Assembly (NCBI GenBank): GCA_002751075.1
Contig: NAOQ01000242.1
Coordinates: forward strand, 78,570 to 93,736
Direction of reading: 5' to 3'
Source of the DNA: Ichthyophonus hoferi
Lineage: Eukaryota > Opisthokonta > Ichthyosporea > Ichthyophonida > Ichthyophonidae
Length of the DNA stretch: 15,167 bases
The translations under genes were made by a program, and so were the position numbers. Numbering within the stretch: the stretch's first letter is position 1; the number at the start of each line of letters is the position of its first letter. Shown here piece after piece: positions 1-7,200 of the stretch. Under the pieces are notes generated by a model. The model saw nothing but the letters and a program-made list of their open reading frames with translations, was not told the DNA's origin and searched no databases.

Positions 1-124
1 CTAGCCGAAAAACAAAAAAAAAACAAAAAAAAACAAAAAAAAAAAAAAAAATCTAATTATTACTGTTTTGAAGTTCACTTGTGTGCATATTGTCTTTTGT
101 GTAAATATAAAATTAAAAACACAC
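1..124 (-). other. Intron of the left-edge gene (5' splice site to window edge)
   Basis: On the minus strand this runs from GTGTGT (124-119) to CGGCTAG, whose TAG is positions 3-1. If that TAG is the acceptor, the intron is 124 nt and the next exon begins exactly outside the window. The tract before it (about 51-8 on the minus strand) is almost pure T with single G interruptions about every 10 bases, an extreme polypyrimidine tract. The donor is well supported; the exact acceptor could lie further left. Confidence 0.4.
8..51. repeat. A-rich homopolymeric tract with regular C interruptions
   Basis: Forty-four bases contain only A apart from three C residues spaced about 10 bases apart, so the left part is an imperfect (A9-10 C) tandem repeat that passes into a pure A run. 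On the plus strand it could be mistaken for a retroposon poly(A) tail. Its position directly before a TAG acceptor on the minus strand favours a polypyrimidine tract in an intron. Confidence 0.7.
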
Positions 125-185
125 CTGGTGCACCGGTAACAAAACCCAGAGCAACTAGTCCAGCTATAACTTTAAGGGACCTCAT
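125..185 (-). CDS. First coding exon (partial gene) of a probable secreted or membrane protein
   Basis: Read on the minus strand from an ATG at 185-183, 20 codons plus one base are open and end at AG|GTGTGT, the same donor hexamer used by RPL15 intron 2. The peptide has the layout of a signal peptide: a basic start (MRSLK), a hydrophobic core VIAGLVALGFV, then T-G-A-P, a plausible signal peptidase site after Ala. The phase is 1, and the rest of the gene lies left of the window. Just upstream is a textbook 3' splice site (ACTAAC at 217-212, CAACAG ending at 197), so this is either the first coding exon after a 5'UTR intron or an internal exon carrying a membrane helix (the frame stays open upstream to 196 as D-A-V). 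The family cannot be named from so few residues. The call rests on splice signals plus peptide character, not on homology. Confidence 0.5.
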
Positions 186-196
186 GACTGCGTCAC

Positions 197-217
197 CTGT
201 TGAATATGTATGTTAGT
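197..217 (-). other. Branch point and 3' splice site upstream of the left-edge exon
   Basis: On the minus strand ACTAAC (217-212) is followed 16 bases later by CAACAG, with AG at 198-197. This is a strong fungal-type branch/acceptor pair. It implies an intron ending 11 bases before the ATG at 185. A possible donor, GTATGG, lies about 90 bases upstream near 287 next to a GC-richer stretch, but that choice is a guess. Confidence 0.4.
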
Positions 218-338
218 TTCTGCAATTTGAAACTTAATAAAATATCGTAAACTAGTACTGAATATGTGGTACAGCCTTGCCATACCACGCCAACCACGCT
301 AACAAAAAACCATAATGTACGCTAGACTGCTAGACCAC

Positions 339-346
339 AAAATATA
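339..346 (-). promoter_or_regulatory. Possible TATA element for the left-edge gene
   Basis: TATATTTT on the minus strand lies about 155 bases upstream of the candidate ATG, a sensible distance if a short 5'UTR intron intervenes. In DNA this AT-rich such a match is weak evidence on its own. Confidence 0.15.
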
Positions 347-1016
347 CCGGAACTTAAAAAATAAATTTGAAAAATGAAAAATAAAGTGAAGAAACATTAT
401 TCTAAGGAAGAATAAAAGTGCAACCAAATTTGAACTCTTAACTGTCTATTTGTGTCTTCAACTTTGACTTGAATATAAGCAGCTCATATCCCTTTCATAA
501 GGCTGAGGAGGGGGAAAGAAAAAATAATAGCAGCAATATAATTATGAGGGTCAAGTGCTTAACTGGATTATACCTTTTCAATCCTATTTCTTCACACCAA
601 ATATTAATATCTTAATATCTCAATTTATTTAACTATTTCTGTTTGCATAACGTTATTACGCTTTATTGCCTTTATATTTATTCGTGATCAAAATCTTTTT
701 AATACATACCCAAATTGTAACTCTAATAGTTTATTGGTAGATTAACCGGATCAAGAATATTGTTTGTTAAAATTTCTAGCAAAAGTTTTTCTACTGGCTA
801 AACCATTTTGTTCGGAAAAGATAAAATTATCCGCTTCTCATAATAATTTTGATGCAAGTGCTCAGAATACATTGTATCTTTGTGTGATAAATATATGCAA
901 ATTTTGTTATAACTAAGACTAATTCGGAGAAAATTCTCAATAACACGTGTGAAAAGCCATCTGTGCAGTACTGTCTTAAAAATGTTAAAGACAATTGGCT
1001 ACGATGGCAAAATACT

Positions 1017-1074
1017 GCGATCGCTTATGGTCCTAATACATCCTGATCACGCGATCACGCGACTCCCAAAGCTC
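1017..1074 (+). repeat. Repeat copy, GC-preserved member of a decayed pair
   Basis: This segment starts with GCGATCGC and contains GATCACGC twice in tandem (1045-1060). The 30 bases at 1045-1074 match 1909-1938 at 22 positions, and a GCGATC occurs 26-29 bases upstream in both copies. Seven of the eight differences are C here against T there, or G here against A there; four of these fall at CpG sites in this copy. The element family is unknown. Confidence 0.4.
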
Positions 1075-1179
1075 ATTCAATAGTGCAGCGAAATGAGGAT
1101 AACATGCCAATCAGCCGATATGTGACTGAGAAATAGCATTATTGGATCCTTGTTAAGCATTATATTCAATAGTGCAAAT

Positions 1180-1250
1180 AACATTATATTATATATTATT
1201 ATCCTATATATTTATATATATACAATTGTAATTGTAATATATTTATATTA
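1180..1250. repeat. AT low-complexity patch
   Basis: A run of TATAT/TTATA words with almost no G or C, including a short near-palindromic piece (caattgtaattg). No coding or structural signal is visible. Confidence 0.6.
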
Positions 1251-1883
1251 TTACATCACTGCATAATTACTGCTACTAATTAAAATCACTTGTCGCATGG
1301 CACCTAGCCCTTGATTAACTTCATCAATATTTGCAAACGTAGCCAATCTGTTGGTAAATAGTCTACTTGATTTGAATAGCGTATGTTTTTGACATTCAAG
1401 GGCCAATTAAGTCTTTGAAAATAGACTGATTAGATGATTTATAGGAATATACTTCAACTTCTTTAGATACCATAGACATAATAAATATGAAAACACAACA
1501 ACATAAATTGGATTCTAGAATATAAATTTTTTATAATTAGTACTACAGTATTTTTTATGACTGCACAGTCTCTTTATCATTGTATGAAGCCTTACATTTA
1601 TACCTAAGTATATAATCCATATACTTTACTAGAAGGCTAACTAGCCCGAGTCTGGTGTTGCTTCTTCTGATAGTCACAAAACCATAACTGCGTACCCATA
1701 CTCAAAGTTAAATTGCAGTTATTAAGTTTATAATAGAATGCCAGGCAAAAAGCTGAGGTCTTCTATATCTTTCAATCAGTAGATCTTATATATTATATGT
1801 ATGAATTTGATTTTTGGTAAATAAATGAACTGGAGGGCTCAATTGTATTGTGAGCAATTTTTAATTGGAAATCACAATCGCAA

Positions 1884-1938
1884 GCGATCAAATTATTCAT
1901 TACAATTAGATCATGTGATCTCACAATTCTCAAAGTTC
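1884..1938 (+). repeat. Repeat copy, AT-shifted member of a decayed pair
   Basis: This aligns to 1017-1074 in the same orientation, with a gap of about three bases between the GCGATC anchor and the 30-base core at 1909-1938. Compared with the other copy it has T or A where that copy has C or G. It contains GATCA-TG-TGATC, a 5-bp inverted repeat with a 2-base spacer. Confidence 0.4.
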
Positions 1939-2625
1939 TTATGATTCTGGAGTGCCAACTACAACAGAAAAAGTAATTTATTCATTAGATTAAGCGCATC
2001 ATATACAGTAGTTTGTTAATATATATTATAGCATTAACAGCTCTACATATTATATATTAAAGTGTCTTGATTTTGTAGTGTTGCTGAATAAAGGCTATTC
2101 AATTTTCATCTAAAATTCTCTGCTTGTACTAGTTGAATGTCACCTTGAACTCAGGTGGATGCCATAATTTCTATACAGTCTGAATCAGACATCTAAAATA
2201 TATTGTATTATTGTTGTACTCCTATATAACGATGTAGTTATACTCAAATCACGTAATAGTAACATTAGATATAATTGGTAATTATAAAATTAATTATAAT
2301 TTTCACACGATTGGCCTAAAGAAATTAGAAGCATAGTAATTGGCTAAGTTGGTTAAATTTGTGCTATATATAGCAAATTATTACTGTATCCATTGGTTAA
2401 ATACTATCTAGAAATGTATTGCACGATAGAAACTACATTAATTAGGTGATTAGCTAAGGAGCCATTCAAATAAAGATATAATAATATTTGAGTATCGCGA
2501 TAAGATCCGACATTTCTAGTAGGTCTTTGTAACCTTTTATGAATTATATTAGCCAATTACAATCTTTACAATGGGACTCATTGTCATTAATGAACCCAGC
2601 CGCGAAAGGTGGAGATTGTGGCAAG

Positions 2626-2653
2626 TATAAAAGGAATAGAAACAATCAATAAA
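2626..2653 (+). promoter_or_regulatory. TATA box followed by AATAAA, upstream of a retroelement relic
   Basis: TATAAAAGG (2626-2634) is a canonical TATA box, and AATAAA (2648-2653) follows 14 bases after it. A TATA box with a nearby polyadenylation signal, ahead of a gag-like coding start about 115 bases further on, is the order expected at the end of a 5' LTR and the leader. No matching second LTR was found in the window, so the LTR reading is an inference. Confidence 0.35.
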
Positions 2654-2669
2654 AGACATGGTTCTAGAC

Positions 2670-3090
2670 ACGCAAACAACTAGCCATGGAGAAATATCAA
2701 TAAACCAAATCTATCAGCAGGCGCCCGATTAGAGATAAATATAACCAACTATCACTAAAAGTGACTATGTCCAGACATAAAAGAAAGTCTCAACAAAAAA
2801 CTGAAAAACAGAAGAAGGAACAAGATCAACAAATACTAGCATATCTTCATTCACAGCTTACATACATTCCAACTATTGTAGGTACCATAGATGCTAACAA
2901 GGCATCTATGTCCATTGATACTGACAGTTCTAAAAGAATAAGGGCTAGTATAAATTCACTAGAAGATACCACAATTGCAATTCAGAGTTCCAAATACAAT
3001 CATAGGGACTTACCCCATACAAATGATGAAGCTTTGACCCTATGGATCACTCCATCAGACCAATTCAATTGGAGTTTGATTCTTATTTCA
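2670..3090 (+). mobile_element. Retroelement fossil, copy 1: N-terminal gag-like fragment
   Basis: This is the first of two direct copies (the other is 4170-4712) that align over about 390 bases at very roughly two-thirds identity, including about 90 bases of leader. The coding-like part starts at an ATG at 2767 and is very basic and glutamine-rich at the N terminus (RHKRKSQQKTEKQKKEQ), then passes to ILAYLHSQ and later ALTLWITP; the last two have close counterparts in copy 2. The coding sense is followed at 3091 by a microsatellite. The element is broken and lacks any recognisable pol region. Gag of an LTR retroelement is favoured because copy 2 continues into a capsid-like stretch; a LINE ORF1 is the alternative. 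The divergence suggests an old insertion. Confidence 0.45.
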
Positions 3091-3201
3091 ATAATAATAC
3101 TATCATACTATTATATTATTATACTACCGTGCTATTATATTGTCACATTACGATATTATTGTACTATTACAATATCGCACTATTATACTATCATACTATA
3201 T
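3091..3201 (+). repeat. Degenerate 8-bp tandem repeat (ACTATTAT-like)
   Basis: Imperfect repeats of the word TTATACTA run through this stretch, extending the frame of the preceding fossil into a Tyr/Ile-rich string that is a by-product of the repeat rather than real protein. The same 8-bp word recurs at 3425-3470. Confidence 0.6.
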
Positions 3202-3424
3202 AGCAATCTGTGGTAGTTCTAGCAACTTATCCACAGACTTTTGGGTCTTCAATTAAATGCTGTATAATAGGACTATATATATGTATTATAATATTGTTTA
3301 ACAAATATTGAATGAATACAAAGTTTATGTGTGAGCGTACATGTACACAGGCATGTGGGGTTGACACATATACCTGAGTGTTCCGTTGGCCACATATGTG
3401 AACGTCCACTCTTTTATTATTAAA

Positions 3425-3470
3425 TTATACTATTATACTATTATACGATTACACTCTTACACTATTATAC
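3425..3470 (+). repeat. 8-bp tandem repeat, about 5.75 copies
   Basis: The unit TTATACTA is repeated with strict 8-base spacing from 3425. The first two units are identical and later ones carry one to three substitutions. The non-repetitive DNA at 3202-3424 separates it from the related array at 3091-3201. Confidence 0.75.
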
Positions 3471-4169
3471 CTAAAACTTGTCAAGTTCTATTTTAATTCT
3501 TTAATTTTATATACATTCTTCTGGTTGGCTATTTAATTTTGTTTATTTATTGCTATCCCTCCCTCTTACCTTCACCCAATAAAATCGCCAACCAAGTGTA
3601 ATTAGTTATAGAGGGAACTAATACCTTGAGAATACAAGTGCGTTGATTTAGAAAGAACTGATGAGTGGTATAGATAGATGTAGATAGAAGGCAATTTTGG
3701 ACCTATTTAGTAGTTGGTAGCTAGGTAGGGTGGCAGGGTTAATCATAACTATTAAGGTAGGATACTACTGAAGACCACATTATGTAATTGTGACTGGTGC
3801 TGGTTATACCGCTCAATATCTCAATATATGAGATCTAACTGATCAAGGATCATGCAGGGGAGTTGAGCCACCAATGATGTACATATGGGTCTTCCATTAC
3901 AGTCATGTGAGTTAACAAGTAATGGTGTTGTCTTAATTTTATTATAAATAACCTTATAAGTAGAAACATAAGATATTAGTGCATCACCATAAAGATGATA
4001 TTGAACCAGAGTCAATCAGGAACGAAGAATAGTGTATAGTATAACGTAAGCTTTGATATATTCATTAAAAACTCTTGATTATTTTAGTTTTTAAAATATG
4101 AAAGAACCTTAGCTGTATCAGTGTTGTTTACTATTATGAACGTAAACAATTAGAAAACCCTAACCTTAA
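3471..4169. other. Intergenic DNA between two retroelement relics, nothing identified
   Basis: There is no supported gene. A minus-strand frame of 64 codons at 3821-4015 has no flanking splice logic and no recognised domain. The stretch is less AT-extreme than its surroundings (for example 3550-3600 and 3715-3740), which would fit decayed mobile-element DNA, but no family can be assigned. Confidence 0.5.
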
Positions 4170-4712
4170 GGCCAACCAGCTGAACCTATCAACATTAATG
4201 AACCAAACCTAATATAGTTTCCTGATCAGAGGTGAAAATAACCAGCTTTCTTTAAGAGACTATGACCAGGTATAAAAGAAAACATTAACAGAAGAAAATT
4301 TCAGACCAGCAAATATTAGCATATCTCCACAAACATACACACGCCCCTATTACTACAGGCACTGTAGCTAACAACAGGGCATCGATGCCTGTTGATACCA
4401 TAGATTCCAAAAGAGCAAGGCCTGGAATAGATTCGATACAAGAAAACACTACAGTAATTCATTAGACTGAATATTATTTGAGAAATTTACCTCGTACAAG
4501 TGAACAAGCTTTGACCCTACGAATCATTCCTCAATCTGGGCCATATCCAGTTTCCGATGAATTGTAACAAAAAGATAAACACATAGTCTCGAGTAATTCT
4601 TAAATATGACGGCGTTGCTGTTCAGACTATTAATTTATGGTTACTTTTTGCCAATAGAATTTATGTATCAAATTATAGTTTTGATCTAGTCAGGATAGTT
4701 GAGCAAATCACT
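4170..4712 (+). mobile_element. Retroelement fossil, copy 2: gag-like with a capsid-like stretch
   Basis: The first part, to about 4570, aligns with 2670-3090: the leader ACCAAA to GACTATG spacing is 57 bases here and 60 there, and ILAYLH and QALTLRIIP correspond to parts of copy 1. Beyond the homology, 4600-4712 reads as a capsid-like string with KYDG, NLWLLFANR and LVRIVEQITG. That pattern (a YDG start, an aromatic Leu-rich helix, then V-x-I-x-x-x-I-x-G) recalls the Gag capsid region of Ty3-like LTR elements, and a related string occurs at 8266-8400. The copy is broken, with several disruptions, and pol is absent. Family assignment is by pattern only. Confidence 0.45.
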
Positions 4713-4771
4713 GGATGTGCATAGGTGAACTTTTAGACACATTCCATGCATATACCTTTAGTATAAAATAA

Positions 4772-4942
4772 TTTAATTATAACTTTTTTAGATTAATCAC
4801 CAATGTAAAAAGTTCTTTATTGGGCCAACATTTCTCATCTATAAAATACCTCGGCATTCCATTGCCCCTTCTACCCGTCAATTGTTTTAAAAAATACATA
4901 TATGCTCATGTAGCACCCTCTTCATTTATTCCTAAGCAATAA
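4772..4942 (+). mobile_element. Possible non-LTR reverse-transcriptase fragment
   Basis: An open frame of 56 codons, ending at a TAA at 4940-4942, contains LGQHFSSIKYLGIPL (codons near 4820-4864). The string I-K-Y-L-G-I-P-L resembles the conserved (F/I)KYLG(V/I)PL motif that follows the catalytic YADD motif in LINE-type reverse transcriptases. No YADD and no longer homologous frame is visible next to it, so it is either a short leftover of a LINE or a chance match. It lies directly behind fossil copy 2, and its relation to that element is unknown. Confidence 0.25.
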
Positions 4943-4979
4943 TACAAAGCTATTACAATAACTTGCCTATTTTTTTTGG

Positions 4980-5002
4980 ATAAATCCTTAGATAGGATTT
5001 AT
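4980..5002. repeat. Perfect 9-bp hairpin
   Basis: ATAAATCCT (4980-4988) pairs perfectly with AGGATTTAT (4994-5002) across a 5-base loop, TAGAT. A run of eight T precedes it on the plus strand. It might act in 3' end formation or be a chance palindrome; there is no transcript to assign it to. Confidence 0.5.
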
Positions 5003-5227
5003 GGGAGGCTGTTTGACATGTTAAGATTTTCTTTCTATTGAATCTGTTACCACTATCCATAAAATTCAGACAAGAAAATTTTGTTAATTCATGAGCATGC
5101 TCTCCCCTTCTCATTTTCCCCAGTAGTTCTAAAATCATGTAGAAGACTAAATAACAGCCTATCATTCTTGAAATAAACATATACCCCCCATAAAAGTTAC
5201 GCCAATAATTCTACTAACAAATATTGG

Positions 5228-5282
5228 GTTTTTTAACGTGTAACACCACATATTCCATAGAAAGACAATGATGTTAAAAAAC
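5228..5282. repeat. 10-bp inverted repeat with 35-base spacer
   Basis: GTTTTTTAAC at 5228-5237 and GTTAAAAAAC at 5273-5282 are exact reverse complements. GGG precedes the left arm and CCC follows the right arm a few bases out, so it could be a tiny terminal-inverted-repeat element. At 55 bp in AT-rich DNA it may equally be chance. Confidence 0.35.
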
Positions 5283-5505
5283 GTCCCTGTAATAATCAAT
5301 CACCTCCCCTTTTGGCTAACACAATTAAACCAATTGCCTTGTAAGCAAAAATGAAATCTTTACAAAACCAACAACAGTGTATATAAATACGATTATTCAT
5401 TTACTCCCAAGTACTTGATGAATAAGAACTGACCAGAACCTGGTTCAGAATGAATCTGCTTAAGGAAAAGCTGTAACATACTAAGTGTATAAACTGCAAT
5501 AAGAA

Positions 5506-5511
5506 TTTATT
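5506..5511 (-). promoter_or_regulatory. RPL15 polyadenylation signal
   Basis: AATAAA on the minus strand starts 14 bases after the RPL15 stop codon. It implies a very short 3'UTR, which is usual for ribosomal protein genes in compact fungal genomes. Confidence 0.55.
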
Positions 5512-5524
5512 ATGCAGTATGTGT

Positions 5525-6638
5525 TTAACGGTAGCGGCGGAGAGAAAGAACATTGTTGCGCTTCCAGGTGGCACGACGACCACTGCCGGCGGACTTGTTG
5601 AACAAGTGACCCCTGCCGGTAACACCGCGGTTCTTGCGACCAGAAGAGGTGGTTCCGCGCTGTTAAATCAAAATTATATAAGTAAAGTGGTAACACTTAA
5701 ACAAACATGCAACAGAACTTGTAAATAATTCAATAACACTACCACATGCAATGATGGACTAATTGCATCAACAACCAAATCAACCGAAAGCAAAAACCAA
5801 TATAGTTGTTATTAATAGTGGAGACGAGTAAAAAAATAAGTGCACTCATACCTGCTCGCGGTGCTTGTGAACGGGGTTGCAGATCCAGTTGATGCGAGCA
5901 TCGCGGCGAATAGCCTTGTGCTGGGGATCAACCATGATAACCTCGAAATACTTGTAGGTAGCGTCCTATATAACAGAAACAAGATAATCATGGTTAACTC
6001 AAGGCAATGTAATACTAAAAAATACCAAGCTAGCTTCCCAAAATAATTTTTTTATAATTTTCTGATTGAACACTTTATAACTACGCTGTACTAACCTGCG
6101 CTTAGTAGACTTAAAAAAACACAATAAGAACCCTGAATATTAAAGAACAAAATACACACCTGGACAACCCAGTAGCTGTTAACAACGCGAAGGTTTCCGC
6201 AAGCACGGCCGGCACGCATCTCAGCGAGAGCCTGGCCAGACTTCTGCCACTTGAGCTCGTTCACACCATGGCCGGAAGGCTTGCCATAGGTGGCACCCTT
6301 GGGGACGGGGCGCTTGCGGTTACCACGGCGAACACGGACGCGGTAAATAACGAAACCTAAATAAAGCATGTCAGTTTATTGAATGACTGGGTGGAATTGT
6401 ACATAAAGCATCGAGTGTATTGCAAACATGCAATAATACATACGCAAAGTTAAATAAAAAGCTTACCCTGCTTGGCCTTGTAACCCAAACGGCGTGCTTT
6501 GTCGGGCCTGGTAGGGCGAGAAGCACGGTGGATGGACGCCAACTGGCGGTACTGCCATGCCCTCACGCGGAGGAGGAAGCGCAGTACATCAGACTGCTTC
6601 TTCTTGTACAATTCCTCAAGGTACTTGTAAGCTCCCAT
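5525..6638 (-). CDS. RPL15: 60S ribosomal protein L15 (eL15), four coding exons
   Basis: eL15 is a structural protein of the large cytoplasmic ribosomal subunit, buried in 25S/28S rRNA near the exit tunnel. Coding exons on the minus strand are 6638-6467 (57 codons plus 1 base), 6356-6160, 5965-5852 and 5659-5525 (stop TAA 5527-5525); together 618 bases, 205 residues, against 204 in yeast. Diagnostic blocks are [79 protein letters not shown] and the C-terminal [13 protein letters not shown]. The intron phases (1, 0, 0) restore the family sequence without gaps or stops. All three introns are GT-AG. Exons are clearly GC-richer than the flanks and favour C/G-ending codons (AAG, CGC, GCC), as in highly expressed genes. 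The start ATG is fixed by the conserved N terminus. No neighbouring gene shares its promoter. The C terminus ends in Arg, without the extra Lys of yeast. Confidence 0.97.
5660..5851 (-). other. RPL15 intron 3 (192 nt, phase 0)
   Basis: Donor GTATGA at 5851-5846; acceptor TTAACAG ending at 5660. The middle contains a perfect 7-bp stem (5746-5752 with 5762-5768, loop of 9). I looked for box C/D and H/ACA snoRNA signatures because ribosomal protein introns often host snoRNAs; there is a TTGATGC near the stem but no clear C/D pair, so no snoRNA is called. Confidence 0.95.
5966..6159 (-). other. RPL15 intron 2 (194 nt, phase 0)
   Basis: Donor GTGTGT at 6159-6154; acceptor ATATAG ending at 5966. 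A TTAAC branch-like site lies about 30 bases before the acceptor. Inside it, GCGCAG|GTTAGT (6101-6090) combines an acceptor-like AG preceded by a T tract and CTAAG with an immediate donor-like GT, so a two-step (64 nt + 130 nt) removal is possible. Keeping the first 64 nt would shift the frame. Confidence 0.95.
6357..6466 (-). other. RPL15 intron 1 (110 nt, phase 1)
   Basis: Donor GTAAGC at 6466-6461; acceptor TTTAG ending at 6357. CTGAC (6374-6370) sits about 13 bases before the acceptor AG as a canonical branch point. Splicing joins CAG G to GT TTC, giving Q-G-F as in eL15 homologues. Confidence 0.95.
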
Positions 6639-6646
6639 GTTTGCGC

Positions 6647-6680
6647 CTGAAAAAAATTGTATGATTAGCCCTTGTCATTA
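6647..6680 (-). other. 3' splice site of a probable RPL15 5'UTR intron
   Basis: On the minus strand GCTAATC, then CAATTTTTTTCAG with AG at 6648-6647, precedes the ATG by 8 bases. Branch point, T tract and CAG are all present, which is stronger than any other intergenic site here. The donor is uncertain; GTACGT at 7067-7062, just after a pyrimidine-rich stretch, would give a 421-nt intron. Leader introns right before the ATG are common in ribosomal protein genes. Confidence 0.5.
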
Positions 6681-7067
6681 TAAAATATTGGTTCACTCAA
6701 ACGGCCCATTGAACAATGACATCAAGATTCCATGTTGAAGCGCAATGTCATGAAATGTATAAAAATAACATATCTCCAAATACAAGTCAAATAATACTTG
6801 ATGGATGTTTTTTAGCAGTAGATAAACGGATAATTGAACGGATATGAAAGTAAAATTGATAAATGATAATATTCTTCAGACAAAAATGATTTAAAATTAT
6901 ATATTATTGTGGAGACTAATTATGTATGTATGGGTGATAAATATCGTGTTAAAAATCTTCAATGTTGAGTGATTGAATATGCTGATGAAAGACATAGGAG
7001 TGTATGTCCTGGATTGCTGAGGATCCTAAAAACATGTATAAGATTAGCGACAGATATTGAAACGTAC

Positions 7068-7200
7068 TTTGCAGGGGTGAAGAGAAAGAGCCACCAAAAC
7101 ACGAGCTGCTTTCTATCCGTAAACACAGGTCAATGTTGCTTCCGAATTTGATCTTAAACTATCCAATCAAATCATACCATGTGCATTCCCATGCTGCGGG
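7068..7200 (-). promoter_or_regulatory. Candidate RPL15 promoter and transcription start region
   Basis: On the minus strand a pyrimidine-rich stretch, GGCTCTTTCTCTTCACCCC (about 7092-7074), resembles the polypyrimidine initiators typical of ribosomal protein genes. It lies just upstream of the possible leader donor GTACGT. No clear TATA box is seen. This is an inference from position and composition. Confidence 0.25.

Larger units (their letters stand above)
420..2619. other. AT-rich intergenic DNA, no gene seen
   Basis: No open frame of convincing length, no tRNA-like pair of A and B boxes and no splice-flanked coding stretch was found on either strand. The stretch contains the repeat pair at 1017-1074 and 1884-1938, a very AT-rich low-complexity patch at 1180-1250, and scattered short inverted repeats expected in such DNA. 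A purine-rich run at 506-527 has no recognisable LTR start after it. Confidence 0.6.
4943..5505. other. Downstream flank of RPL15, no gene seen
   Basis: A minus-strand frame at 4953-5180 is open for 75 codons but shows no recognisable domain and no splice context. The stretch holds the hairpin at 4980-5002 and the inverted repeat at 5228-5282. It probably includes the 3' end of the RPL15 transcript near 5505. Confidence 0.5.

Noticed and set aside
2341-2405. tRNA gene, from TGGCTAAGTTGGTTAAA, which fits an A box
   Set aside because: No B box (GTTCRANNC) follows within 30-70 bases and no acceptor stem pairs.
3821-4015. Minus-strand frame of 64 codons, considered as an integrase core fragment because of TTPLLV
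   Set aside because: None of the integrase catalytic residues or spacing are visible; similarity is only a few residues.
4953-5180. Minus-strand frame of 75 codons
   Set aside because: No recognised motif, no splice context, and composition is that of the flanking DNA.
5401-5728. Frames on the plus strand and in other minus frames across the last RPL15 exon
   Set aside because: They are shadows of RPL15 exon 4; the eL15 frame is fixed by its conserved C terminus.
5660-5851. Intronic snoRNA in RPL15 intron 3
   Set aside because: A 7-bp hairpin and TTGATGC are present but no box D or H/ACA arrangement can be defined.
5840-6046. Plus-strand frame of 68 codons
   Set aside because: It lies antisense to RPL15 exon 3 and adjoining introns and has no independent support.
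6420-6650. Plus-strand frame of 76 codons
   Set aside because: Antisense shadow of RPL15 exon 1.
6969-7151. Plus-strand frame of 60 codons with several Cys
   Set aside because: No ATG at its start, no domain, and it overlaps the likely RPL15 leader/promoter.
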